From: Candidatus Riflebacteria bacterium HGW-Riflebacteria-2 | GTDB lineage: Bacteria > Muiribacteriota > Ozemobacteria > Ozemobacterales > Ozemobacteraceae | Reading direction: 5' to 3' | Length of the DNA stretch: 64,000 bases | Assembly (NCBI GenBank): GCA_002839435.1 | Contig: PGYA01000008.1 | Span: forward strand, 1-64,000 | In this document: positions 7,924 through 17,038 of the stretch, piece after piece | How positions within the stretch are numbered: position 1 is the first letter of the stretch | How the letters are laid out: every line of letters starts with the position of its first letter | Made by a program: the position numbers and the translations under genes | Notes under the pieces: generated by a model | What the model was told of the DNA's origin: nothing | What the model saw: only the letters and a program-made list of their open reading frames with translations | Databases searched by the model: none

Positions 7924-9690
7924 ATGTATTATCTACGAAGAATATTTCTGATAACCCTGCTGATAAATATACTGATCCTGGTCGCCTGGCACGCCGTTCC
8001 GGCCGCCAGCAACGCCATTACTCAGGCTCCCATAGATGATTGGCGTTACCAGTGGACACCGCCAGATGAAGAAAAAGAAGCGGACCTTGGCAATAAGTTT
8101 ATAGAAATTCTTTTATACACATTGGGCGCCTGGCTGACGCTCGAATTTTTCCGCCTGATGTTCGCGCAGGGCTTGGGTCTTAGCACGGCAATTTCACTCA
8201 CGATAATTTTAGTGCTGGCCTCTGTGGCCGGGCCGATGGTCGGTTCGATCACAGATCAGGGCAGGGCCTCTATACGCGATTACGGTTATTCTGCCGGCGG
8301 TGCCAAAGATATCAACAATTTTCGCCAGAACATTGCAGCCGGCTACCTGCCACAACCTTCTGACATCACATACGAAGGACTTTTCTATGACTACAGTTTT
8401 GATACGGGCAGTTCCGCGAAAGAACCGGCGGGGTCAGGCAAACTCTTTGTGCCAACCTGGTCGTCCGCTGTCAGTCGAAATCCGCTTACCGGCGAAGTAG
8501 AGCATTATCTGGCCGTCGGCCTCAAATCAGGCAGAAGCATGAGTGAGTTCTCGCGCAAAAAGCTCAATCTGGTCGTAGTGCTCGATATTTCAGGTTCAAT
8601 GGGCAGTTCTTTCAACGAATACTACTACGGAACTCACAAAAAGCGATTCGACGTTGAGGAGCAGACTCGCAATATAGCGCATCTTGCCAAGCCGGTTTCG
8701 CTAATTGACGCAACTGATATTGCGGCTCTGAAAGGGCATATAATGGCGCTTTCTCCGACCGGGGCCACCAACATGGAAGAGGGTCTCGAAGAAGGGTGTA
8801 AAATGCTGATGCCCTTCACACTCAACAATCCAGACGAATTTGAGAACCGCATAATCTTTCTGACTGACGCCATGCCTAACACTGATGATACAAGTGAATC
8901 AGGTCTGCTGGCGATAACAGAAAATATGGCCAGACACCACATTCACATGACATTTGTCGGCATGGGAGTAGACTTCAATTCGCAACTGATAAAGTCTATC
9001 AGCAAAGTAAAGGGCGCCAATTACTATTCAGTGCACTCTCCAGGCGAGTTCAAAAAGCGGCTGGCAGACGAATTCGAATGCATGGTCACTCCGATGATTT
9101 TCGATCTCACACTGGCTCTTAAGGCTCCAGGATTTCGCATCAGTCAGGTAATCGGCTCACCGGAAGCTGATGCGGCAACTGGCAGAATTATGCATGTCAA
9201 AACCCTTTTTCCAGCACCAACCGACGAGAATGGCACGCGCGGCGGCATTATTCTGCTACGTCTTGAAAAACTCAGTGATAATCCAGAAATCACTCTAAGC
9301 GTTAATTACGAAGACCGCAGCGGCCGGGAGGATGAAGTTAACAGCAGATTTTCTTTTGCAACGGCAGAACCCGAACACTTTGACGATGCTGGAATTCGCA
9401 AAGGCGTTCTGCTCGCACGCTATGCCGACCTGGTTAGAAATTCGGCAACCGCCAGCCATAAAAGAGTCGGTCCGGCAAACGAAGGCAAAATAGACGGATC
9501 AGGCTGGAGTTACTGGGAACGTTCGGCAAGCCCTCTGACGGTTTCGCTGCCGAAAAAGACTGAAATAGATAGATTTTGCGAGCATCTCAAAATCGAAATT
9601 TCCGCGATTGGTGACAAAAGCCTGGAGCAGGAAGTTCTCGTGCTCAGCCGACTCAGCCAGCTGGTAGAAAAGATGGTCGTCGCTCAATAG
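7924..9690 (+). CDS. Membrane-anchored von Willebrand factor A domain protein
   Basis: A 588-residue protein. The ATG at 7924 is chosen because AAGGAG (7911-7916) lies seven bases upstream; the in-frame ATG at 7918 is too close. An N-terminal signal/anchor (residues ~1-30) is followed by two more hydrophobic segments around residues 62-110. The vWA domain starts at ~215 with DISGS (Asp221), the MIDAS metal motif DxSxS, then GATNMEEG and FLTDAMPN as the other MIDAS loops. The last ~190 residues are a beta-rich region. vWA domains bind protein partners through the metal site. It lies alone, convergent with the secreted-protein gene at 9709. The partner is unknown. Confidence 0.8.
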   Translation: MYYLRRIFLITLLINILILVAWHAVPAASNAITQAPIDDWRYQWTPPDEEKEADLGNKFIEILLYTLGAWLTLEFFRLMFAQGLGLSTAISLTIILVLASVAGPMVGSITDQGRASIRDYGYSAGGAKDINNFRQNIAAGYLPQPSDITYEGLFYDYSFDTGSSAKEPAGSGKLFVPTWSSAVSRNPLTGEVEHYLAVGLKSGRSMSEFSRKKLNLVVVLDISGSMGSSFNEYYYGTHKKRFDVEEQTRNIAHLAKPVSLIDATDIAALKGHIMALSPTGATNMEEGLEEGCKMLMPFTLNNPDEFENRIIFLTDAMPNTDDTSESGLLAITENMARHHIHMTFVGMGVDFNSQLIKSISKVKGANYYSVHSPGEFKKRLADEFECMVTPMIFDLTLALKAPGFRISQVIGSPEADAATGRIMHVKTLFPAPTDENGTRGGIILLRLEKLSDNPEITLSVNYEDRSGREDEVNSRFSFATAEPEHFDDAGIRKGVLLARYADLVRNSATASHKRVGPANEGKIDGSGWSYWERSASPLTVSLPKKTEIDRFCEHLKIEISAIGDKSLEQEVLVLSRLSQLVEKMVVAQ

Positions 9691-9708
9691 CAGATCGGCA
9701 ACTGGCGA

Positions 9709-10335
9709 TCAGTCGAGGGTCAGGCCATCGGCTGTCGCCTGCGTAATAACGAACTGGCGCATTCGTTTGAGATTGTTCGGCACATCTTTATATAGCGCTG
9801 CATTAGAATTGACTGCGTAGTCAGGCGAAGAAACCAGGCTGAGAATAACCTGATGCGAATCGAGCGCAACATTTCGCGGATACCAATACGAACCCGCGTC
9901 GAGACGCAGATCAGCCGCTGATATCAGGCCGACACTGGTAATGCCGTCGTGCTTCGCCTCATAGGTGACAACGATCTGGTGATTGCCGGCGGGCAGATTA
10001 TCAAGATGCAGATAAGGTTTGATATAAACGTATGTCAGGTTGAGCTTGTCTGGCGAAGAAAGCTTCATCGTCTGAATATCGCCGCCTAGCTGCAGCAGCA
10101 CAGGATTAACCCCGTCGCAGGTCAACCACAGATTGCAGATGACAAAAGCCATGTTTTTGTCGGGAAATAGTTCGGCGTAGATATCTGCCAGCGCGATATC
10201 GAACTGCGCCGTCTCGGGAAATGGCGGCAACCCATCGATTTTGGGCGGCAACTGCGCCAGGACATCGCCAGGCTGCACTAAAACGCATGCGAGAAGCAGT
10301 AGCAAAAACAGATTGACCTGCAAACGATTATTCAT
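9709..10335 (-). CDS. Secreted protein resembling an M1-peptidase N-terminal domain
   Basis: A 208-residue protein with a clear signal peptide (NRLQVNLFLLLLLACVL, cleavage near LAQ, ~residue 28). The mature part reads as a beta-sandwich: HQIVVTYEAKHDG, GSYWYPRN and HQVILSLVSSPDYAV resemble the N-terminal domain of M1-type aminopeptidases, where a WYP motif is followed by a strand and a 'sNG' turn. The HEXXH catalytic domain is absent and the protein ends at TADGLTLD, where the full-length family would continue. It may be a truncated relative or a stand-alone domain. It follows the EamA transporter gene by 42 bases on the same strand. Confidence 0.55.
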   Translation of the reverse strand: MNNRLQVNLFLLLLLACVLVQPGDVLAQLPPKIDGLPPFPETAQFDIALADIYAELFPDKNMAFVICNLWLTCDGVNPVLLQLGGDIQTMKLSSPDKLNLTYVYIKPYLHLDNLPAGNHQIVVTYEAKHDGITSVGLISAADLRLDAGSYWYPRNVALDSHQVILSLVSSPDYAVNSNAALYKDVPNNLKRMRQFVITQATADGLTLD

Positions 10336-10377
10336 ATCGCAAACCCGGCCTTCTTTATCATGTGATAATGAAAAAGG

Positions 10378-11286
10378 TTACGCGGATTGCGCTTTTTGTC
10401 CAGATCTTTTAATCTCGGTCAGTATGCCGGCCATGATCAGCAATGTGCCGATGATGGCTGATACAGCAATCTGCTCGCCCAACAGCAACCAGGCCAAAAA
10501 TATCGCGACCGGTGGCTTTAAAAAAAACAGATAGCTGCAACGCCCGGCCGGCAAAAAGCCAAGCACCTTCATAAAACTGATATACCCCAGCCCGGTTCCG
10601 AGAATGCCGGCACCCAGAATATTTGGCCAGGTATGTGAAGGCGGCAGAATATCGATGCCGCCAAGATATAGCAGAGGCAGATAAATGACGAGCGCCGGCA
10701 CACAACTGAGTACCATAACCGTCAGCCCACCGTGTTTATGCACCAGACGCTTCGACAAAACGGTATATAAACCAAACCCGGCCATAGCAATAACACCGGC
10801 GCCAATGCCAAGCGGCGTATCAACCACAGCGTCAGCCTTTAAAGATATTATCACCACTCCGGAAAACCCAAGCAGCAGCGCAAAAATGCGTTTCAAGTTC
10901 ATTTCTTCTCGCAGAATCAGCCAGGCAAAAAAGTTGGTAGCCAGTGGGTTGGCGGAGATCAGAATGGCAGCCGTCGAAGCCCGCGCATATTTGATGCATA
11001 TTGCGTGTGCGCCCATGGCCAGCAAAATGTTCAGGCACCCAAGTATAGTCATATCCCGCAGGTCTTCGCGCCGAAGCGCACGCAATCTGGCGCGATGTTT
11101 CCAGAGCAGAGTCGGCAACAAAATCAACACAGCGACAAAAAAACGCCAGAAATTCATGAGAAACGGCGCGATATCGTTGCGCACAGGGTTCACAATAATC
11201 TCGATCGAAGAAAAGGCCAGAACCGTAAAAACAATGTAAAAGGCGGCGATAAAGTGGCCGGGGTATTGCTGATGCGTGACTTCCAT
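10378..11286 (-). CDS. EamA/DMT-family transporter
   Basis: A 302-residue integral membrane protein with about ten hydrophobic helices in two EamA repeats (five each). The first runs from AAFYIVFTVLAFSSIEI to ISANPLATNFFAWLILREE, the second from GIGAGVIAMAGFGLYTVLSK to PPVAIFLAWLLLGEQIAVS; the repeated 'P..a.lla.l.l.E' end of each half is typical. The family exports small metabolites such as amino acids; the substrate here is unknown. It lies 14 bases downstream of cyclase B, so it may be co-transcribed with the cyclase pair. Confidence 0.85.
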   Translation of the reverse strand: MEVTHQQYPGHFIAAFYIVFTVLAFSSIEIIVNPVRNDIAPFLMNFWRFFVAVLILLPTLLWKHRARLRALRREDLRDMTILGCLNILLAMGAHAICIKYARASTAAILISANPLATNFFAWLILREEMNLKRIFALLLGFSGVVIISLKADAVVDTPLGIGAGVIAMAGFGLYTVLSKRLVHKHGGLTVMVLSCVPALVIYLPLLYLGGIDILPPSHTWPNILGAGILGTGLGYISFMKVLGFLPAGRCSYLFFLKPPVAIFLAWLLLGEQIAVSAIIGTLLIMAGILTEIKRSGQKAQSA

Positions 11287-11300
11287 AAACCTAGCTTTCT

Positions 11301-14126
11301 TTAAAGAACTTCGTAGCCGGCTTCATTGTCGACTTGCACAAGCTTTTTCGTTCTGATTTGAGCAGTCGTGGCAATTTTGGCCGACACAGGGCAGAGAACG
11401 ATTTTTTTGCCGGCAACCTGGCGCGTCAGCTTTTCCATGGCAGCGGCACGCAGAACAGTTTTACCGGTAACCGAATAGTCGCGCCGGCCCTGCAGATTGC
11501 CGATTGTTCCCATCAGCAGTGAACCGGTGGCTATACCGGCACCAATACTGATTGTAAAAAGCCCCTGCCGTTCGCGCCTGTCGTTCATCAGCGAAACCGC
11601 TGCAAGCAATTCTTCAGCCGCCAGGACTGAGCGAACTGTTGGCGTTGCAGAGCCAAGCGCCGGCAGAAAAACTACCATTATGGCGTCACCGATGAATTTT
11701 TCTATGGTTCCGCCGTGTTTTACAACTACTGCTTCGGCTTCGGTCATGAACTCGTTGAGCATTTGCACGATCTCTTCGGGCTTTTTCTGTTCGGTCATCG
11801 TCGTAAAATTGCGAATATCACTGAAAAGAACCGCTCCCTCGACACGCGTCGCACGCGGCGATACCCGGCCGCTGATCGCTTCACGCGCGATATCTGAGAG
11901 AAACCGGTTAAGGTATTCCTTTTCCTTGAGGCTGGCGGCCATGCTGTTAAAGTTATGGCAAAGCTGACCTATTTCATCGTCTGAAGCGACATCAAGCCGC
12001 AAATCATAGTTTCCCTCGGCCATGGCAGCGACACTCGAAGACAACTGCCGCACCGGCATCAGAAAAATTCTGGCAAAATAGCGACTGATGACGGTTATGA
12101 TAATAACCAGAAAAACTATTGCCGCGAACAGCAGGATCGCGGTTCTCGGAACACCCTGGCTGCCTTGGGCGCGCTTTTCAAGCGCGATAACCGACCAGTC
12201 GATATCATCGAGGCTCCTGCCTGCGATCAGAAAGTTCTGACCGGCTTCAGTATACTCACTTTTGAAACCGCCACCAACTGAGTTGAGATGCCGCAAAAGG
12301 CGGGAAAATTCAGGACGATTCTCAAGCCAGACCGGTGTCAGTGTTTCACGATAAGAGGAATTTTGATTTGCCAGAAGAAGCTGTGGACTTGCACTGGCGC
12401 ATGAGCTGATCCAGTTTTCGACCATACGCTCCTGATAAGGAGCACGACTGATAACATAAACGAAGAACTTTACCGGAACCTTGTTTTCATCATACTGGAA
12501 AAAATTGGCCAGCCAGATGGCCCCATGCAAAGCTTTATAAGTAAGCAACTGATTATGTTGCAGAGCATAACGGTATAAGGATTCGCGGCCAATGACCTCA
12601 GACACAGACTCGATTATCAGCCCGTCACCAACCGACATTCTAGCGCCATCCGAAACGAACTTGACATTATGCTGAATAAACTGCACCAGCAGGCGCATCA
12701 GGCGTGCCCCTTCCTTGGCACGCTCAGCATTTGACTGCTGTGGGTCGCTGATTCGGTAAAGATTTATGTCCCCATTGCGATCACATACGTAAAATTCTCT
12801 TATCGAATGTTCTTGAAGCCTTGTTCTATATTCTTCGCTAAGCTCCTCTATCGATTTTTCCCCGGCGATACACTTTTCCTGAAACAATTGCAAAGCAAGA
12901 ATCATCTCGCTCAGGTGTATCTGATAATCATTTTCCAGGGCAGAAATACGACTCTCGAGACGACTGAAGACTTCTGAACGATTCTGAAAAGCCTGCACCT
13001 GAACCTGTGAAAAAGCCTGAAAAAGAAGGGCGAGAATTGGCAGAAGACAGGCAGAGGCTGCCAGCCAGGCAAAATGCCACGAAATGGAAAGAGAGAACCA
13101 GCGCTGATTTATGAGGTTATTTATGCACAGCGTAATTAACAGCAGCAGTGAAATAACGATGATCACCCTGAGAAGATCGTTGCTTAAGCCTGATATCTCT
13201 TCTGGCATGTTGGTGACGATAATCGTAAACAATCGCTCTGTATGAGTATTTTCGGCTATTTTGTTAGCACAGAATGAAAAAACCTCATTGTCACCAGCAA
13301 AAATGCCATTGGGCCTTGTCTCTGATTCTGCAACAAACTTTTCGGCAGCAACAGGGTAACCGTTTTGAGACAGCATTTCATGCAACTCGGACTGGTAACC
13401 GGTTAAAATGCTGCTGGCAGAGTTAAGAATCAGCTGCTGGTTTTTACGATACCACTCGAGGTTCGCATATGATGCTTCAGGAATGAAAACCAGATAATGC
13501 CCGTACAATTTCTGCTCAAATTCCTGCCGAAGAGGATCCCGGTTAAATCGGCCCATCACCAGCTTTGGCATATTGTCTGCCATTCGACAGCCAAATAGAA
13601 TCAAGCCTTCCTGATCGGCAAATGTTCCCTTATAGACTGTCATATAATTAAAAAGATAATAAACGTTGAAAGCTGGGCCAAGTGTCTGCTTAAGCATTTC
13701 AGAGATATGCTGGGGAATAGACTGGCGACCATGCATGTTCGTCATTTTGTATATCTGCATAAATTCGATCCAGCCTGCCTGCTCATCTTCGGTAAAACCA
13801 AAACCTGCGAAGGTCTTTAAATCAGGGTCTGCAATCAGATACCTGACCTGGTCGCCAAAACTTTCTTTAACAGCCGCGGCAGATTCGTCTATTGCTCTGC
13901 GATCAAGCCGGTCATGACGGTTCAGCACTTTCAACAGCTTTACTGCCGCCAGGTTGTCAGCATTGATAAGGGCCGGCATTAACGGCAACCAGCTACGGAC
14001 TTCGGCCAGGAATGCGCTGCGGTTAAGGCTCTGCAGACGACGCTCCTGCATGCCAATAATCAGCAGAAAAACCGCAGCGAGCAATATAACTGCCACTATC
14101 ACTGCCATGCTCATCGATCGTTTCAA
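11301..14126 (-). CDS. Transmembrane receptor with class III nucleotide cyclase domain, C1-like half (cyclase B)
   Basis: A 941-residue protein. Order: TM1 (~8-26), extracytoplasmic region of ~280 residues, two close TM segments (~315-365), second extracytoplasmic region of ~270 residues, TM4 (~660-685), HAMP (~690-740), cyclase domain (~755-941). Both metal-binding Asp are present: Asp770 in LFSDIRNF and Asp814 in EKFIGD, with Lys810. The helix carrying the transition-state residues is altered: DYSVTGKTVLRAAAM has Lys889, Leu892 and Ala896 where Asp, Asn and Arg are expected. Alone it should be inactive or weak, but it could supply the metal half of a shared site with its neighbour. The ATG overlaps the upstream cyclase stop by four bases. 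Confidence 0.85.
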   Translation of the reverse strand: MKRSMSMAVIVAVILLAAVFLLIIGMQERRLQSLNRSAFLAEVRSWLPLMPALINADNLAAVKLLKVLNRHDRLDRRAIDESAAAVKESFGDQVRYLIADPDLKTFAGFGFTEDEQAGWIEFMQIYKMTNMHGRQSIPQHISEMLKQTLGPAFNVYYLFNYMTVYKGTFADQEGLILFGCRMADNMPKLVMGRFNRDPLRQEFEQKLYGHYLVFIPEASYANLEWYRKNQQLILNSASSILTGYQSELHEMLSQNGYPVAAEKFVAESETRPNGIFAGDNEVFSFCANKIAENTHTERLFTIIVTNMPEEISGLSNDLLRVIIVISLLLLITLCINNLINQRWFSLSISWHFAWLAASACLLPILALLFQAFSQVQVQAFQNRSEVFSRLESRISALENDYQIHLSEMILALQLFQEKCIAGEKSIEELSEEYRTRLQEHSIREFYVCDRNGDINLYRISDPQQSNAERAKEGARLMRLLVQFIQHNVKFVSDGARMSVGDGLIIESVSEVIGRESLYRYALQHNQLLTYKALHGAIWLANFFQYDENKVPVKFFVYVISRAPYQERMVENWISSCASASPQLLLANQNSSYRETLTPVWLENRPEFSRLLRHLNSVGGGFKSEYTEAGQNFLIAGRSLDDIDWSVIALEKRAQGSQGVPRTAILLFAAIVFLVIIITVISRYFARIFLMPVRQLSSSVAAMAEGNYDLRLDVASDDEIGQLCHNFNSMAASLKEKEYLNRFLSDIAREAISGRVSPRATRVEGAVLFSDIRNFTTMTEQKKPEEIVQMLNEFMTEAEAVVVKHGGTIEKFIGDAIMVVFLPALGSATPTVRSVLAAEELLAAVSLMNDRRERQGLFTISIGAGIATGSLLMGTIGNLQGRRDYSVTGKTVLRAAAMEKLTRQVAGKKIVLCPVSAKIATTAQIRTKKLVQVDNEAGYEVL

Positions 14127-16918
14127 GCAGGCACCTCCCCGACATAACCGGTTATGGCAACAACTTCTACAGGCCTGGCCTTACCCTTTACCATAACAGG
14201 CGCCAGCTTTGCGCACGAAAAAACTGTTCCGGCGCTTTGATAAAGCTCCTGTGTCGTTAATATTCCAGGGGTTCCGTCGCGGCCGGCCATCTTTTCGAGC
14301 CGGGCAGCCAGATTTACTGTATCTCCGATAAAAGTGTAATCAAGACGGTTATGAAGCGAACCAATGTGCCCTGCTATGACCGATCCGGAAGCCAGGCCAA
14401 CGCCTGTATGCAACCCGGCAAATGCTGGCAGTTCAAGCCGGAGCTGCGCGACCCGCTGTTGAATTTTCAGGGCAGCCAGCAGCGCCTGGCGCTCTGCAAC
14501 TGCACCCACGCCTTGTTTAAAAGCTGCCATAGCAGTATCACCAATATATTTGTCGATGTCACCGCCATTTTCTTTCACCGAAGTCTCGCAAATTTCGAGA
14601 AAACGGCTCATAAGCCCCATGGATTCTTCTGGTGACAACTGGTCTTCCAATGCAGAAAAATCGCGAATGCCGGCAAACAACACGGTAACATCGGCACGTT
14701 CAGCCACGATTTTCTGCTCCGCTGCCGCCTGCTCGAACAGATCGGCACGCAGATAATCACGCATTGCCGCCTTTTCCCGCAACCCGTCTATCATCTGCCC
14801 GAAATTATTCGACAAAACACTGATTTCGTCATTAAGAGCGCCACTGAATGCCGCACCGGAATAATCACCGGTCTCGACCCGGGCAGCCATGGCCGAGAGT
14901 TTGAGCAGAGGCCTGAGAAAGTAGCCTGAGAAAAAATTGACTATCATCAGTGCGATCAACAGGGCCGAAATAGTTGTCACCAGTAGAGTCAGAAGCTGCT
15001 CAAGCCGCGGATTCAGCCCGGAAAAAGCAATCTGCTTTACCGCCATTCCGACAGCGGCAAGTTCTTTGAATGGGCGGGTATATACAAGATACTGCCGGTT
15101 ATTCCATGCATGCACGAAATGAAACGAATCGCCGGTTATTTGCGAAGCGCTGAGAATGCTCTGCAAACGCGACGAAGCTGGAAGCCGTGTTATTTCTTTG
15201 CTGGAGCCAGCTGAAATATAGAGCCGGCTCAACGAGCCGGGCGAGTCTTTTTTCACCTGACGCAAGAAACTATTCTGCATGGCTCTGTTGTTGAAGCCAA
15301 TGTTAAGACAGGCTTTTATCGAACCTGACCGGTCTGAAACATAGCTGACGAAACTGCTGAATGAGTTGCCGCCAAGATCAAAGCGCCTTATGCGATTATG
15401 AAAGTCGGTATGAACAAAAGCGCTTCTGGCCAGATCGTCAGTTTGTGAACCACGCACAGGCGACGGAAAGGTTTTGTCGATAACATCCATGGCAAAGCCC
15501 TGATCTTTGAGATTGCTGCGGGTAAGAGACACCAGATAGCAGTTTCTCTGCCTGATTGAATCGGCCGGCAGATCAGAAGCCACCCACGATCTGCCGTCAG
15601 GCAGAATCACAATCACCACTTCACAACCTCGATCTTTAAGATCTTCATATATTTCACGCGCGGCCTTTTGTGAAAGCTCGCTTTCTACAACTTTTGCCAC
15701 GGTTTCAGTTTTTAAATAGAGTTCGAGATTGCTTGTCTGAAAGGCAACCGACTCTTCAACTTCATAAAGCCTTTTTTCAAGCTGGTTGAATTCGTCTTTC
15801 TGCATTTCCAGACTTATTCTTGCAGTGTTTATAGCACTGGTTACCCCCCCGATAAGTAGCGGAAGAATGACGATGACTACCGTTGTCAGATTAAATCTGG
15901 TCTTGAGTGACCAGTTAAAAGTCTCGACCGGAAACCGCGAGAAAGGCAGCAGAAGACAAACCAGCCCGGGCAACCAGACTAATACGCCTGACACGCTCAA
16001 AATCATTTCGAGAAGCCGGTCTTCAGATTTCAGCCGCAGTCCGATCACCAGAAGCATATCTGGATTGGCAAAATGCCGGTCTGAATAGTAAAAAACACCA
16101 TCCCGCATCTGATATGAAATACCGCGCGCATGATCTGAGGCAAAGCCATGCAACTGATTTTCGCCAATACCGGAATGTTCTATCATATTATCGCGACTCA
16201 AAACATAGGCGCCAGCAATATCGCCACGGTTACGCGCAAGTCGCAGCGCACGCTCTTCCAGCCAGAACTGCCGGGCATGGCTGGTTGGCACGAGAACCAG
16301 CATATAGCCAGCTACACGAGCAGAATTTTCTGTGCCGAAGCGAAGCAGTCCGAGATAGTTTCGCTCGCTTTTGAAAATAATCAGCTGACACTCATTTTTG
16401 AGCGAAGCGAAATAATCGGCAGCCAGAAAATCGCTTATATTCGATTTTACAAAGCCATCTGCGATTTTTCTGTCGAGCACACCAGCGTTTTCGCCTTCGA
16501 CAACGCTTCTTACAAAAGCCTGCCAGGCACGTTTCTGCTCAAGTTCAGGAAAACCCTGCGGAATAATTATGTCAAAATCTCGCGAAAACCAGACAATAAC
16601 CGACCTGTCAGGAAAACTCCGCAAAAACTGAGCAGACAGGGGGGCTGTATTTTCAGGCGTCAGAGAAGCATTTCCAAGCGATCTGCCGGCGCGCTCGCGA
16701 AAACTGTCAAATGCTTCCTGAATGACTTTCGCCTCAACCATCTGGCTTTGCAACTCTGCCATGGCAACCTTGGCATCGTTCAGATTACTGTCGATAGTAC
16801 TGCGCTGAAGTTCACTTTTATACTGATCCAGAATCATGAACATGAGTGCAGCAGTCATCAGCAAAATTGCGGCAACAATCAAAGCCTGCCTGAAAATTCC
16901 TCGCCGACGACCTTCCAT
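14123..16918 (-). CDS. Transmembrane receptor with class III nucleotide cyclase domain, C2-like half (cyclase A)
   Basis: A 931-residue protein from the ATG at 16918; a TTG at 16945 would add nine residues but has no ribosome site. The layout matches cyclase B: TM1 (~8-30), sensor region, paired TMs (~305-360), second sensor region, TM4 (~655-680), HAMP, cyclase (~735-931). The catalytic pattern is the mirror image. The first metal Asp is Gly750 (LFAGIRDF), while Lys790, Asp794, Asp866, Asn869 and Arg873 (GDTVNLAARLE) are all present. This is how mammalian C2 relates to C1. It most likely makes cAMP only as a heterodimer with cyclase B (inference). A palindrome at 16957-16973 lies in the divergent promoter region. 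Confidence 0.85.
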   Translation of the reverse strand: MEGRRRGIFRQALIVAAILLMTAALMFMILDQYKSELQRSTIDSNLNDAKVAMAELQSQMVEAKVIQEAFDSFRERAGRSLGNASLTPENTAPLSAQFLRSFPDRSVIVWFSRDFDIIIPQGFPELEQKRAWQAFVRSVVEGENAGVLDRKIADGFVKSNISDFLAADYFASLKNECQLIIFKSERNYLGLLRFGTENSARVAGYMLVLVPTSHARQFWLEERALRLARNRGDIAGAYVLSRDNMIEHSGIGENQLHGFASDHARGISYQMRDGVFYYSDRHFANPDMLLVIGLRLKSEDRLLEMILSVSGVLVWLPGLVCLLLPFSRFPVETFNWSLKTRFNLTTVVIVILPLLIGGVTSAINTARISLEMQKDEFNQLEKRLYEVEESVAFQTSNLELYLKTETVAKVVESELSQKAAREIYEDLKDRGCEVVIVILPDGRSWVASDLPADSIRQRNCYLVSLTRSNLKDQGFAMDVIDKTFPSPVRGSQTDDLARSAFVHTDFHNRIRRFDLGGNSFSSFVSYVSDRSGSIKACLNIGFNNRAMQNSFLRQVKKDSPGSLSRLYISAGSSKEITRLPASSRLQSILSASQITGDSFHFVHAWNNRQYLVYTRPFKELAAVGMAVKQIAFSGLNPRLEQLLTLLVTTISALLIALMIVNFFSGYFLRPLLKLSAMAARVETGDYSGAAFSGALNDEISVLSNNFGQMIDGLREKAAMRDYLRADLFEQAAAEQKIVAERADVTVLFAGIRDFSALEDQLSPEESMGLMSRFLEICETSVKENGGDIDKYIGDTAMAAFKQGVGAVAERQALLAALKIQQRVAQLRLELPAFAGLHTGVGLASGSVIAGHIGSLHNRLDYTFIGDTVNLAARLEKMAGRDGTPGILTTQELYQSAGTVFSCAKLAPVMVKGKARPVEVVAITGYVGEVPA

Positions 16919-16956
16919 AGACTCATCTACCTGAATTCTGTACAATATTTAGCATA

Positions 16957-16973
16957 CTGGTAAACTTTACCAG
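16957..16973. repeat. Palindrome between divergent cyclase and 827-residue protein genes
   Basis: CTGGTAAA, central C, TTTACCAG: eight perfect base pairs. It sits ~40 bases before the cyclase A ATG and ~65 before the ATG at 17039, just upstream of a TATAAT box. It could be an operator shared by both directions. Confidence 0.45.
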
Positions 16974-16981
16974 AAAAATCC

Positions 16982-17007
16982 GGTATAATTGGTGTTTAGA
17001 TTATACC
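16982..17007 (+). promoter_or_regulatory. TATAAT box inside an inverted repeat
   Basis: A -10-like TATAAT at 16984-16989 lies within GGTATAAT (16982-16989), repeated inverted as ATTATACC (17000-17007) after ten bases. Start of transcription would fall inside or just after the repeat, ~40 bases before the ATG at 17039. No good -35 hexamer is seen at the right distance, so an activator or another sigma factor is possible. Confidence 0.4.
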
Positions 17008-17038
17008 TTAATTGCTACAGATGAATCAGGAGAAGTTT

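Noticed and set aside
16148..16963. A 271-codon open frame on the plus strand
   Set aside because: Antisense to cyclase A, with no ribosome site or recognisable motif; the cyclase reading frame explains the sequence.
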